Shown here piece after piece: positions 52,279 to 64,000 of a stretch of DNA of 64,000 nt (the stretch's first letter is position 1; the number at the start of each line of letters is the position of its first letter). A program made the translations under genes and the position numbers. This DNA comes from Ostrinia nubilalis (taxonomy: Eukaryota; Arthropoda; Insecta; Lepidoptera; Crambidae). The stretch lies in NCBI RefSeq assembly GCF_963855985.1, contig NC_087098.1, positions 14,342,501-14,406,500 on the forward strand, given 5' to 3'. The notes beneath the pieces were generated by a model. The model did not search any database and was not told the origin of the DNA. It saw only the letters and a list, made by a program, of their open reading frames with translations.

Positions 52279-53147
52279 ATTTCAGATATTTCGTTGGCTA
52301 TTACATGGCTAGCTGTAGTTATTTATTTACCTTCATAACCATTTGCATTAAACAAAGCTGTGGTGTAACGAAAACATTACAGAGTTGAACGCACTGGCTT
52401 CGTGACTAAGACAATAAAATCGCCTCGAAAAGGAAAAACGCCGCTCGCGCAGCCCTGTGGGCGGCTACTGTTAGAGAAAACAGTCATTTTTGCTAATAAC
52501 GCCATAAAAACTAACATAAAATGACTATCAAATTGATATTTTAAGGAAATACAACATTCGCACAATTTGATGGCAAACGTAGGAAATAGCAAAAAAACTA
52601 CGTCAATAAACTCAAAACAACTAATTGTGCTGGATATTTGTTTGGTTTGGCTATTTCGGAGCTCAACCAACATAAAAGTTTCCAGAACCACCAACTGAAG
52701 CGTCTAACAACGATCCATGTCCCTCGACTGCGAAAGTTTTCCCGAGCTGCAGTTAAAGTTGTCTACCTAATAGCGCAAGCGCCAACTTTATGCTGAAACT
52801 TGTAGGACTGAAAAAGTTTGAGTAGGTGCCAAACTTACATGTAAAGTTTTACGGTAGGTAGGACTTTTGTATAGGTAGGTACAGTAAGTAATTTAACTTA
52901 GTGTTTGACGTTAGATAAATTGACCTAACTGCATCGTAAATAATTATGTAGGCAAGCATTATGCGTAGAAAAAGATCACTAGCATAATAATAAGAACCAA
53001 TAGGTAGGTTGGTACCTCGCACACATATCCGAGAAGTGACGTGACAAAGTTTTTAATTATTAGATGTGAAAATCGCCAGGTGCAAGTAGGAGGGATTTCA
53101 GTGGCCCCCATTTGACCGTCGATTGCCGTATTTGGCATGGCTCGAGT

Positions 53148-53157
53148 CTAAATATGG
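53148..53157. promoter_or_regulatory. CArG-like box upstream of SRF
   Basis: CTAAATATGG differs by one base from the SRF-binding consensus CC(A/T)6GG and also resembles a MEF2 site. It lies about 420 bp before the SRF start codon, next to a CpG-rich stretch (CCGCCCCGCCGCGCGCGCGC). Vertebrate SRF genes are autoregulated through CArG boxes; for this insect gene that is inference. Confidence 0.4.
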
Positions 53158-53159
53158 CT

Positions 53160-53575
53160 CGGGCCTGCCCACCGCCCCGCCGCGCGCGCGCTTCGCTCCA
53201 CTTCCGAGTCTATTATTTCTATTTACGAAATAAACTGAAAATAAAAGCTCTATTTTAATACGGATTTCGGGGACTGAAAACGTTCGCGAGTTCCCGGTGC
53301 ACCGCTTTTCCTACGGATGTGTCGGGTTACGATCGCCCGCGGTAGCCCCGTCCCTTTCGCGAGTGGTTCTCGTTCGGAACTGTGCGAGCGAGACGGTTAG
53401 AGGTGGAGGCGCGCGAGAGGGATCCGCGCGAAGTCAGTCGCGGTCCGAGCGGCCGAGTCGTCAGTCCCGCCCTCGGCTGTTTCGCGTTTTCGGTCAGTCT
53501 CCGTTCGGCGTTCGGACGGTGAGGTGTGCATTGCGCGTGCGCGCACCGGTTACTGTGGCGTACTGCGAGGTTATA
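53160..53575 (+). promoter_or_regulatory. GC-rich 5' region of the SRF gene
   Basis: This is a CpG-rich stretch in an AT-rich genome, open in the same frame as SRF from 53297 (93 codons) but Arg/Ser-rich and without conservation that could be recognised, so it is treated as promoter and 5' UTR. The ATG at 53576 is chosen as the start because acidic-Gly-rich MDAPGG sequence, followed by conserved SRF, begins there; the upstream ATG at 53297 would add a low-complexity extension. Confidence 0.6.
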
Positions 53576-53977
53576 ATGGACGCGCCCGGCGGAGCGCGGG
53601 AGCCCCGCTTCGGGTCGCCGTACGGTATGGGACTCCTCGGGGAGATGCCGGATATGTACGGCGCAGGCCGGCCACCGAGCTCCCTCGGTGGCGGAGCCCT
53701 ACGGCCGGGCATGCAGCAGTGTCCCATGCCCCGCGCCGGCATCAAGAGACCATCAGACCAGTGCTACGACGAGAGACCGTCCCAGAGCGTGGGCCTCGAA
53801 CACTGCCCCATGCCGGACATAGCAGACGATGGATATGCTTCCCTTCAACCCAAGAAGTCTCCCCCGTCCAATGGCAAAAAGACCAAGGGTCGCGTCAAGA
53901 TAAAGATGGAGTACATAGATAACAAACTGCGGCGGTACACGACTTTCTCGAAGCGGAAGACTGGGATAATGAAGAAG
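53576..53977 (+). CDS. bs: serum response factor (blistered), first coding exon
   Basis: This exon codes for 134 residues. Residues 1-100 are Gly/Pro/Met-rich and end in a basic linker (NGKKTKG). RGRVKIKMEYIDNKLRRYTT, then FSKRKTGIMKK (about 104-134), is the first half of the SRF MADS box, almost identical to all animal SRF proteins and distinct from MEF2 (which reads GRKKIQI). It is the DNA-contacting helix that binds CArG boxes. The donor GTGGGT follows the Lys codon at 53977 in phase 0, exactly before AYELSTLTG in homologues. The remainder (dimerisation half of MADS, SAM domain, C-terminal activation region) was not found in the following 10 kb. In Drosophila the gene controls intervein and tracheal terminal cell fate. 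Confidence 0.96.
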
Positions 53978-56044
53978 GTGGGTTGCGGAGACCGCTTTTG
54001 GCAATATTCCATATGGGCCAGTCGGGGAATTCTCGTTGTGAATGGCTTCCAACATGTGTGAAAGTGCATACAGATTCTGAATTTCACAATACCAACCAGT
54101 GAAACTAAAGATATCTTGTGATTAAATAGGTATTTTAGTTTACCCGTTTAAAGTTATGTGGTGTTGACTTGTGCGAACATCCATATCAAGTATTATTTTT
54201 CAAAAATGTTTGCTGACAGTTATTGCTTTTATGAGCAGGAATAATTTTAACATACTGCTTAGATGATTATCATCTGATATACAGCAGCAGAAAAGATATT
54301 AAACTCTAAAATACAGTAGCGGCTATGTTAAAACTTCAAAAGCCAAATTAACCTAGTTTCTAATTTAGAAAACTAGTATTTGACATTTTATATGTGATGA
54401 TAATATCTGACTCCAACATAAAACTCCTAAGTGGTTTAATTAAATTATCTCTCCATAAAATCTCAAATCAAATTGTGTAACATTTTGAAGAGAAAAACAA
54501 ATATTGTTTTAACTTTTAATATGTGTTTTTTTTATGAAATCACCTAAAATTAAAGTTTAAGTGATAACTAGTGTATATTATCATACATAGTTGAGCCATT
54601 CACTTGAAAACAAATTATTTTCTAATTTGTTTACGTGTATAGGTTATGTTCTACTGAGTGACAAAAATACATGGTATATTGCTGGAAATGGGTCAACGCT
54701 TTATTTTATACATACTAGACCATAGTTTTAAGTCCGGGGAAGGTTTTAAAGTGAGATTTAACCGAATTTTCTGTGATTTTGTGAGCATTTGTGACGAAAG
54801 TTTTGACAGGTGTCAGCTGATATGAGGTTAGTTTCGAATCGTTTTTTGGTGATTTTCTTGGAATAATTTGCAATTCTAAAAGATAAGCAAATTGAGATAA
54901 GATGCATAAAGCTATTAATGTAGTCATTCTGCCCAAATTAACTTATTTTCGTAGACGAACAATAGCTAAAAATGACATTTGAGCTTCCAAAATATGATAA
55001 TAGATGGCGCTGTGTGTTCCGTTTTGATTTGTGCGACAGTAGGGATGTACTACGAATACTTTTTATGGCATAATCGATTAATTTGACAACAATATAAAGT
55101 ATGTTGTGTTAATTTAGGAATTATTTTTTGTGGGAAAATATGATACATTTAATTACATAGGGTCAAACAAAGCCGCTTTCAGCTGTCTTTCCTTATGTAT
55201 GCGTAGATCTTTAAAACTGCACTACGGATTTTGATGCGGTTTTTTTTAAGATAGAGTAATTCAAGGTGAAGGTTTAAGTATAATACATACAATACATAAT
55301 ATAGTAGAGAAATGTTGATAATTTTAGAGGTTTCTAATGTAATGTCGTATCGATTATCAGCATTGCATCCGTGCAAAGCCGGGGCTTACTATAATTTCAA
55401 TAATCGATTGTAATACACCAATAAATAGATTTTTCGCAAGGATAGAGAACTCAAACTTCTTGGTTCATTTTGGAAATAATGATTTCTGTCAACTAACCAA
55501 ACTACTGCAACAGCGCTAGATCGCTTATAAATAATGTCTAAGTCGCACTAAAGTAAGGTGTACGGATGCAGTATGGTTAAGTTCAACATATCGAGTGTTA
55601 TTTAATGCCAAAATCGCGAAATCTTATGCGAAGTACGTATACATCGATGATATTTTGTATGTAAATAATTCAAAACAAAACTCTTTTTTTCTCTTAACTC
55701 CAGGGATAGATTTCAGTGCACTTCGGTTTACACATTAGTATTGGCCTGAGGAACAAAATGCACTATGGGTTGATTCTGGGCAGCACTTGGTCCAGACCCT
55801 GGCACCATCCTTTGAATGCAAGTTTATTAATTATACGAAAAACCATGTTACCTATAATATTGGATAATTTTGGTTTCGATACGTAAATCGCAAGTCATTT
55901 TATTTTGCATCATGGTAGAGCTTCTTTGTTATTGTGCACTTTATAGGTAGGTATTAACATTTACTAGCAACCAAAAACAGCAACTATGGTATTTTATAAA
56001 ATTTTAGGCATTATACAATTAATAGGACAATTTTGTGAAATAAA

Positions 56045-56326
56045 AAGAATAAATAAATAAATATCATTGGACATTTTAAACTACGATTCTAGTCCCAAAC
56101 TAAGCAAAGCTTGTACTATGGGACCTGGCCAACGGATATAAACATACTTAAATACTTTTTTTTGTAAATACATACATATTATACATAGAAAACACCCAGT
56201 CCAATACAAACAAATTTTAGTATGTTCATGCACACAAATGTTTGTACTGTACGGGAATCGAACCCGCAACCTCTCGAATAGTAGTCCGTTTCGAACCACT
56301 ACACCAAACGGCCAATAGAAGAAAGA
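56045..56326 (-). mobile_element. tRNA-derived SINE, minus strand
   Basis: On the minus strand the head GGCCGTTTGGTGTAGTGGTT (box A) and GCGGGTTCGATTCCCGTACA (box B) look like a tRNA gene with a degenerate anticodon arm. A tRNA-unrelated body follows (TTGTATTGGACTGGGTGTTT, AGTATGTTTATATCCGTTGG, TACAAGCTTTGCTTAGTTTG), then ATGTCCAATGATATTTATTT and a short A/T-rich repeat tail. It is a SINE and not a working tRNA gene. The internal promoter can drive RNA polymerase III transcription antisense to SRF. Confidence 0.85.
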
Positions 56327-59300
56327 TAATTTATTATTAAACTTCAATGAGCCCTTAGCAAAAAGCAGACGCAAAAATAGCTCTTCCTATTTCCATACGA
56401 ACATTCCAAGCTCAGGTTCATTAAGCTAACCAGACATTGTCAATCCGTGCGTGTGGAGACGTCAAGCGGTCTCGGGACGTCCGTCAAAATCCGCCATTAG
56501 GCTATTCGAATAGCTAACGAACGCGGTTTACGCAAAACGATTCACGTTGACAGCCAGTGGGCTTGCGCTTTCTGAGAATGTCATCTTTGTCTTGACCCGT
56601 TGATGTAGCTTGTCGTGCTGCATCGATAGATCATCTTGGATCTTATCCAAATTCATCGACAAAATCTTCTCCAATACCTATTGCATATAGCTCAAATCAT
56701 AATAATATCAGTTGACAGATTCAGCCAATATTAATAATATTATTTAGTTCCTTCAAGAATTTGGAAAAAAGGGACTGCAGTTTCCATAATTTGTGAAGGC
56801 TTGAATTACATATTTCTATTTAGATAGATATTGGATAGTCTTGATACAATTATAAGATATTATTTGACTTAGGACAACATTGATTAGAAAGAGCAGGCTC
56901 TCAATATGCTGTCTACCGTTAATGCCAGTATACAACGAGCCCATTTTTTCTAAAAATCTGTTTCAAGTTTCCGTTTTTTCCGGCAACATCTTATCTCAAT
57001 TCTCTTTTTTGTTTTTATGCCTTACATCTTCTAGATGTTTATTGTCATCAATATAAATCAAAGTTACTAGATGTTGTGTTTTTGCTTAGCGAACTATTAA
57101 TTTGTGATCCATTTTTTGTAAACGAAAGGCCTTATTTTATTAAAAAGCTTAATTTATGTCTCGGCAAACCTTTGATAGATGTCATAACGAAAATCTAAAT
57201 ACCTAGTTCCAACTTAGTCATTCCATGTACAAACCGGCACCATTTGTCAATTTCAAAGCGTCTTATCGCCAACAAACATACATTGTGTAAAAACTTAACG
57301 GAATATTTGTGGGCAAACATGTCGGGAGTGTACTAATCGCTTTTATCTTAAACCACATCTGCGGCCGCGTAGCGCGCACGCAAGCGGCCCTGTCGCGCAG
57401 CGGGCGCTGGTATCAAAGTCGCCGCGTGCTCTGTTGTAAGGATGGGACAGTCAGGGAAAAATCGACTAAGTAAATTTTCTCTTTTCAGTTTTAATCGATT
57501 AAGAAAAAACAGATATTTCTTTGAAAATATAGTTTTTTTGTAAAAAAATATTTTTAAAATTTTTGCTACTATCTTTCTTCTGTATTATGTTATGGTAGTC
57601 AAACATTATAGATAATTACCTAAAGTAATAGAAAAAGGAATAAAAAAAAGCTAAAATAAAAAGAAATTAAAAATTAGCAATTTACGTCACACGTTGCAGA
57701 CTATTTAATTACTGTCCTCGCTTAGTCGGGCGGGCAGGGCTGCAGAAAAATCTCCACGGAACGAAAGAAACGATTTTAAATATATTTTTTTACCAAAATT
57801 TTTATAGAAGAAATAATCGATTATCTTCTCACATCCCTACATGTTGTCCATGCGCCCGCGCATCCGTCCGGCCTCGTTATGCTGGTGATGCGCCTTTTTT
57901 CTCTCGAAGCAACGAGTTTGCGGTAATTAAACGGGCTTTCTCGATTTTTTCAGTCAATCTCTAATTAGGAGGATTTCGGGGACCGTTACACGATTTCGAT
58001 TGTAAAATTCGGTGACAGTTTGCTATTGGCTTACAATTTAACAAGCTTGCCCAAATACCAATATGTTTAAAATTACTAATTGGTTATTAATTTTCCATTA
58101 CTTTTAAAACTATTATCTATTGTAGACAATGTTGATCATGTTCGCTCATTCCTTCTTAAAGTAAAGATAAGTTTTTTATGAAAAAAGCTACGTCTAAATA
58201 AACCTTTGAGCAAAGTGCAAACATGACAGTTTCCTTTGAAACGTCCGCTTTGTTTCTAGCTAACCTTTTGCCACAGCATTTTGTCTAAGAGAAAACTTAG
58301 TTGAATATTAATCATATTATCGAAACTTTAACATCAAACGGATCTACGATGAACTGATCACCTCGTGTTACCTGGACTTTAATTACGACGCCCCGGGGGC
58401 CGTCGGGGCAACACGACCGCATTTGTTGTCGGCGTGCCGGCATTGTGCCGACTTTGTCGTGAAATTGCCGACAATATGTTGTTTGGGCTGTTTGATCTAG
58501 TAGGGGAACGTCTGTTCTAGACAGTTGCCCGCTGGAGAGCCGGGTACAGCCCTTTGTTTAGATATGGACGCACCAAGTTCTTTATGACGTTTGGAGCGAG
58601 CTACAAGGAGTTAATTGGGATCGTGTGCTGTGCTTAGCTGAATAACCACAGGTATTACAGTTTTCATAATATTTTGCTCTTTCATAAGCAGCGTTCTAAT
58701 AAGCAATCAGTAAATTGGATTCATGTACCTAGTCCTGATAATTCATCCGAAATCTAGTATTAATGACGACGAAATCGCACATAATGGCTTGTATTAGCCA
58801 ACGATATTTAAGAATAGATTAAAACCTGTTATCAGACTAAATATCACTAAATTAACCAATCGGGTTTGAAGCTACACTCCAGTTTAAATCGAGTTCTGAA
58901 CTTCTTTTCAGAGCTCGAGTCTTAATCGATTACAATTAAAACGATTGAAGCTCGTCTATGACAACCGAGAGCACAAACACCGTCGCTGGTATTGCATTAT
59001 TAATCTAAGATACTATGCTCCTGATATTTGCATAGTGGTTCCTTAATGGAAATTATGCAGCAGCATACAAAGTAACTTCCCCATGAATGACTGAATAAGT
59101 GGACTCAATTGGTTGTGTATTGTTACTTTAAAATATAATATCTTATTATAATAAAATATGTGATCGTATAATCGAGCGGAATATAAAAGCAGCCTTTATT
59201 TTATCTAAGAAAATATAATAGCCCTCATTGTTTAGCGCATTCCTCCAAAGCAGGGGAATAAATTATACAGTCCGATATAGGCGACCCGATATAGTCCTTA

Positions 59301-59944
59301 AAGAGGACATTTTAATAAATTTTAAATAACGATTATCGTTGTCTAGCGGAGTCGTGATTTCGTTAGGTTCGTGGTTCGGTCCAGGGCCGGAATAAGTCGT
59401 CACGAACGATTACTAAATTAATTAGGACCTAGCTCGGATGTAGATTGCGGCTGCGATTATTTTCCCACACGACCTGACGACGTTTAGATCTTAAGATTTT
59501 GTTTGTATTGTTTAAATTATGTTCGTACGCCAATATGGTCCTTATGTTTTAGCGTCTTCAAGCTAATATTCATAGATAATAAGCTCATTGAGACGTCGCG
59601 CACTTGTCTCGGGATCAGATAACAGAACGTATGTTAGAATATCTAATCAAGTGCTCGTTGTAATTGAATTAGCATGTATTTAATATGCCAGCGTTTAATC
59701 GATTGGATTTCTGTTATAAATAAGAAACTGTTAAGTTGATTGTTGAAAACCCAATTAATTATATTTACACTGCAAGCCCACATCTTCCTAGATTGAAGAG
59801 ATTTCGCACTGCGGTGACAAGTTTAGGTGCGATAATCAGTCTTCAGTTTCGAGTATTCTTTTGTTCATCAAACTGCCCAAATATCACTAGACGGCTTCGG
59901 AGTCTCCACTGCTGACTTTTTAAAGCAGCTTGCCAATCATGTAA

Positions 59945-60105
59945 AATTTAAATTGAAATAGTTTATTCAGTACATAGGCCCTTTCTAGGGCACTTATACA
60001 CGTCCCAAATATAGCTTGCTCTACCTCCACTTCTGGACAACTTATGGGCTGGTGCTGAGAAGATGTGGCGGAAGAAACTCATTCACTTTTGTCAGCCATT
60101 TTTTT
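59945..60105 (-). mobile_element. 3' end of a non-LTR element, minus strand
   Basis: The complement carries GGGCTGACAAAAGTGAATGA-like sequence, CACCAGCCCATAAGTTGTCC, GTGTATAAGTGCCCTAGAAAG and GGCCTATGTACTGAATAAAC, colinear with 26700-26925. Confidence 0.65.
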
Positions 60106-61657
60106 CAAAAAAATATTTGTAAAAAATCATATCACTGTTCCGTCATAGGTACCTAATAAACAGTGCTTGTATTTAACTTAAACTCTTGAAATTTTTACAC
60201 TCCGACTTGCTACCTTGCATTTAAAAAGCAATTAATTGTATCGATTTTGTAATGTAACATGTCACCATTTTACCTATGAGTCACAATAAATGATTTTGTA
60301 TTTGATATTTAATATCGTTGCGTGCAATATTTTTCTCTTTCATACCTTCCACAGTCTAAAATAGTTTCTTCCGTACACGATAGTCATCTGCAGCCCTAAA
60401 TTCAATTAATTCCCACAAAATTTCTCAGATGCTTAGGTGTGTAATGGAACAATTATATATTGCGTTCGCTAATTAGGAGGCGGTGCGCCCGCGCATCTGC
60501 GACCCATATCTCACGAGCCGTTTTGTAATGCTAATGCGCCCGACCTGTGTGGCTATTTTGTGTTTCGGTGGCTAATCTGACACCGCAGAAATGATAGCCC
60601 CGATTATGATGTTCGGAGATTACAGCTTCATTTGTTTTTGCTGCGGTTATTTTTGATTTGGCATTGCGATGTTGAATTATTTGGGTGCAAAGTTTCGTCG
60701 GTTTTAATTAGGGTATTAAGTAAACAGTTTAGAAATAAAATAAATAAAGATATTATGATTATGATTATGTAAGTAATTTGAATTACATATTTTGTTGCAA
60801 TAATATAGGGAACATAGACACATTTCTGCAATTAATCGGCAATGATAGTGATGCGACAACTTAATTTTGCGTCGAGAATATCATTAAACGATAAATAATA
60901 AATAATTTAAGATATTGGTTGATTTTTCTTAAAATATTTTTTGTGTCATTGCAAATCTTATCTTATTATTTATTAATATTGTGATTTTACCATTATTTTG
61001 ACTGTTTAACTATGTCTAATAAAAATCCGTTAATCTAATAAATTAGTTTTAAACCATCCTAAGAATCATAAATATGTAATATAATTACAGCTGTCGTAGC
61101 TGTCGTCATTAGAATTTTATTATACTATTTCAACAAACAAAGCAAAGTAGTATTTTTTTTATTTATTAGTTTTCTTGATTACTTGTTAAAAATTAAAGAA
61201 AGTACATATTCATTTTGTTTTCACAAATCACATTGCCATGTTCCATGACCTTTTTTCCTTCTTCCACAATCGAAAGTGCCAAATATGGACACAAAAGTAC
61301 CAGGAGTTCATAACGAACGTAGAGGTGGTAGTAGGTACGATACGATTCCAGTGAACCCATTCTGGAAGCCATCTTGCGGCGGTGGGTGGTACTAAGTAAC
61401 GCCGTGACCAAATTTCAAGCGAAGTGAAATGTAGTTCGTATTCACCCCGTCTCTGTCTAATGTGGCGATAGGGTTCAAGTACTTTTTATTATGAATTTTC
61501 CATAGGTATTTCTATAATTTTCTAGGAAGAGTTAGCAAAGATTTTGAATTAATATTCCAGATTCACAGAATCAATGATGACGTTTGAATTGATACTTTAA
61601 TAAATTTTGTAGAACAGTACTTTATAATATTTATTAAATGGAAAAGTGTGAATGTAG

Positions 61658-61980
61658 GTGGGAACCTACGTAACAGTCAATAGTCCAATAGCAATGCCAG
61701 CATCAAAATTTTCTGGAACGATTCACGCAACTAGCGCTGTCAGCAGGACCGCCTTTGCGCTTTACGGAGCCAGCTACCAGGGCCTCAGTACAGCCGAGGA
61801 GTTATTCAAACGCGTCCAACTTTCAAAGACCTCGGGCCGGGGGACCGCTTCCCTGCAGCTAAGCCCGGCGCGGGGGGCAGGGGGGTCACGCCTAATTGGT
61901 CGGTGGGAAGGGAACGTGGCGGCCCGCCTCCCGCGACACCTAGCGTGAACGCCTCGCCATCATGCGCCCCTGGTACTCGA
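61658..61980 (+). other. GC-rich island in SRF intron 1
   Basis: A local island contains TCGGGCCGGGGGACCGCTTC, AGCCCGGCGCGGGGGGCAGG and CATCATGCGCCCCTGGTACT. An open frame of 96 codons spans it but shows no recognisable domain and has no convincing splice sites. Its composition differs sharply from the intron, so it may be a regulatory element or an unrecognised alternative exon. Confidence 0.3.
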
Positions 61981-63079
61981 CTGCCATTATATGCCAGCCG
62001 CGAGGTGCCGCTGAATGAGTGATTGACCGAACTCCACTTTTTGTACGTTTACCACTGTTAGCTCTGCAGGTTGAAGTAGAAAGTACGTTCATAATTGAAT
62101 TACGAGAACCAATTTGAATTTCGCAAGATTGATCGTACTAAAAATCGCGACGGGGGTATTGGACAAGTTGTCATTGCGTTCGTTTGATTAGTAGTGGCGG
62201 TTTGTCTCGAGTCGGGGCGACTAATCGTTGGATTTATCGGTCGGACACCAGTTCGTTAGTCGTCGGTCCACATCAAAGGGACCTCCACTCACGACTAAAA
62301 CGTTCACGAGCGGGTTTTCGAGAAAACTGTGAGCTATGTGCACGAATTATGAAGTAGTTACAGCCAGTAATGATGTCCAGATACGTAAATAAGCGATTGT
62401 TGACAATCCCCGGGCGCTTGTTTGAATCTCATTACAATTTGGATTGTTCAAGAAACTTCTTTGTTTTCAGCGGGAATAGAAACATCATCAAGATAAGAAG
62501 AGGGGGAATAAAATAGATTCATCTAAGATTTGTCTAAACCCATAGTTCCTGTTATGATGTATTTTCTTCTTAACTGACTTTTCTCTGGAAACAATTAATG
62601 TAAATTAAAAATGCTATACATCACGAACGACATCATGCAACTGCGAAAACGTGAATTTTAAAATATAAATTGAAATGCATTGCCCATCAAAGTGATAAAT
62701 TATGTTGTGAAATTAATTTGTGGGCCGTTAACCGCGTAATAATAAATTAACAAACTCTTTAATTACATTTGAACTGTGAACTTTATAGTTATTTGTAATA
62801 ATAACCTTTTTGAAGCCATCAAAGCAGACTAATTTGAAATGACAGCTGCATGAATTCGCGGGGAGTATGATGTTAAATAAAATATTGTTTTGATCTGTGT
62901 CAGGTCTACTTCACAACAATAATTTGTTGACTGGTCCTTGTAATAACCATGTTGTTATGCCTGAAAAACTTTAAGCACAGGTTACCAACGTACTCAATAG
63001 GTATGTTTATTGTCTTTTCCATTAGCAGTTTTCCATCCCAGTACTCTTGATTGTTTTGTTTAGTTTCTTCTTATGTCAA

Positions 63080-63280
63080 TCTATATATATAAAAGAAAGT
63101 CGTGTTAGTTACTCCACTTATAACTCAAGAACGGCTGAACCGATTTAGCTGAAAATTGTCAGGGAGGTAGTTTAGAGCCAGGAGAAGGACATAGGATACT
63201 TTTTATCCCGTTCGAAATTTAAAAAAAAGTCTGCTTATTTATTGCCATTAAGGCGGAACAAAGTTTGCCGGGTCAGCTAG
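63080..63280 (+). mobile_element. 201-bp Lep1-related Helitron
   Basis: It begins TCTATATATATAAAAGAAAG after A and ends GCCGGGTCAGCTAG before T. TATAACTCAAGAACGGCTGA, CCGATTTAGCTGAAAATTG and GGCGGAACAAAGTTTGCCGG are typical blocks. The subfamily differs from 25276-25467 but the ends obey the same rule. Confidence 0.9.
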
Positions 63281-63767
63281 TATAATATACAATTTCTTCT
63301 AGATAAGCTCCCACAAAGAGCTCCTAAACGTCCTAGTGTACTTACCAAAATATTGATCTCATGGAAATTGATGATTAATTTTATCTGTCAGTTTCGTTTT
63401 ATCTATGGGTATTAAAATCAATTTTAAAAACTAGAAAAGAATCAACTTACTGAAGATTTGGCTGATCTAAAAACCTGAACGGGACTAATCCAATGTAACG
63501 CAATATCCTTAATTTTTCAAAGACAAAAACTCTACTTTTCATCGTAAACGCAACCGATGCTCGTATATTAGCAGCGAAATACAGTTGATTAATAAATTTA
63601 ATTAAACAATCTACTGGTTATCACAATGCGGCTGGTGTCCAGCTGGCAGTCATTATTGCCGCGTGTAATGAGCGCTGTGGACAAACAAACATGCGCGTGC
63701 GCACAGTATATGAACTGAAGCGGTTTGGACTTAGGCGTAGTCGTAGGCCATTGCTATGCTAGGATTT

Positions 63768-63822
63768 TGGATCATCATCATTTCAGCCTTATGACGTCCA
63801 CTGCTGAACATAGGCCTCCAAT
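63768..63822 (-). mobile_element. LINE 3'-end fragment
   Basis: The complement TGGAGGCCTATGTTCAGCAG, TGGACGTCATAAGGCTGAAA, TGATGATGAT is the 3' terminus of the LINE family at 288-2601. Only about 50 bp remain, an extreme 5' truncation. A similar (GATGAT) tail with TTTTAGCCACAGCTTCAG at 63969-64000 may start another copy at the window edge. Confidence 0.7.
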
Positions 63823-64000
63823 TTTATTAGGTTGGATTTTGGATCGAAAATGCGAAATGTCTTGGGTCCGACTAAGTATTTTTACGAATTTTAACTGATC
63901 ATTTCTTATCACTCTGTAGTTAAATGTGTGAAAATGAGACTTGGACCTATACATTTTTCTACATAACACATCATCATCATTTTAGCCACAGCTTCAGTTT

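Larger units (their letters stand above)
53978..64000 (+). other. bs: intron 1 of the SRF gene (start of it)
   Basis: No exon encoding the second half of the MADS box was found to the window end, so the intron is longer than 10 kb. Apart from the SINE, LINE ends and Helitron listed, most of it is AT-rich and unremarkable. Less AT-rich islands lie at about 57355-57440, 57840-57965, 58385-58520, 60470-60560 and 61660-62020; long first introns of developmental transcription factor genes often house enhancers, so these are candidates only. Confidence 0.75.

Noticed and set aside
53524..53922. Overlapping 132-codon frame in the SRF exon
   Set aside because: It is an alternative frame of the GC-rich SRF first exon, giving Arg-rich sequence; the real frame is fixed by the MADS box.
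56249..56326. tRNA gene on the minus strand
   Set aside because: Boxes A and B are good, but the anticodon stem and acceptor stem do not pair properly and a SINE body follows; it is the head of a SINE.
61658..61948. 96-codon GC-rich frame as an SRF exon
   Set aside because: It does not encode the expected AYELSTLTG continuation of the MADS box and lacks convincing splice sites.
1..64000. CRISPR arrays, bacterial operons or prophage
   Set aside because: Tandem repeats seen have no spacer-repeat pattern, and the exon-intron structure and transposon types are those of an insect nuclear genome.

Overview
This is a piece of an insect nuclear genome, most probably a moth or butterfly. The evidence is short exons with GT-AG boundaries scattered through AT-rich introns, Lep1-type non-autonomous Helitrons, many small inverted-repeat transposons of lepidopteran character, a tRNA-derived SINE and a BEL/Pao retroelement. 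No bacterial genes, operons or CRISPR arrays are present.

Two conserved host genes are recognisable, both on the + strand. Positions 3688-29649 hold the last four coding exons of the heparan sulfate co-polymerase EXT2 (Drosophila sister of tout-velu, sotv). The exons are 160, 121, 159 and 222 bp, join in phase, carry the DDD metal-binding motif and end at the natural stop. The 18.5-kb intron between the first two exons, and the smaller introns, are filled with transposon copies. Positions 53576-53977 hold the first coding exon of serum response factor (Drosophila blistered), ending inside the MADS box at a consensus donor. The rest of the gene lies beyond the window, so about 10 kb at the right end is its intron 1. 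A possible extra 60-bp exon (49208-49267) of an unrecognised gene and a GC-rich promoter-like stretch (42239-42420) lie between them.

The rest is a readable record of nested transposition. From 277 to 2612 one LINE copy with an 11-bp target duplication shows the inverted-5' structure of twin priming; it was later broken by two transposons, one with a THAP-domain start. Similar THAP fragments occur in two inverted copies of another 0.5-kb element (25936-26421 and 31460-31973). Two inverted copies of a 743-bp TA-duplicating element lie in the large EXT2 intron, one with a demonstrable empty site.

The most striking region is 42693-49195: a BEL/Pao retrotransposon with a 5-bp target duplication, intact gag-protease frame and deleted polymerase. 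Inside its coding frame sits a 2374-bp giant palindrome (45526-47899). That palindrome has Transib-like ends (CACRGTGG), a CGCCG duplication matching the Transib target consensus, and two mirror-image outward-facing copies of one 98-codon ORF that differ only at synonymous sites. The two LTRs are identical for 438 bp but clearly divergent in the last 125 bp.
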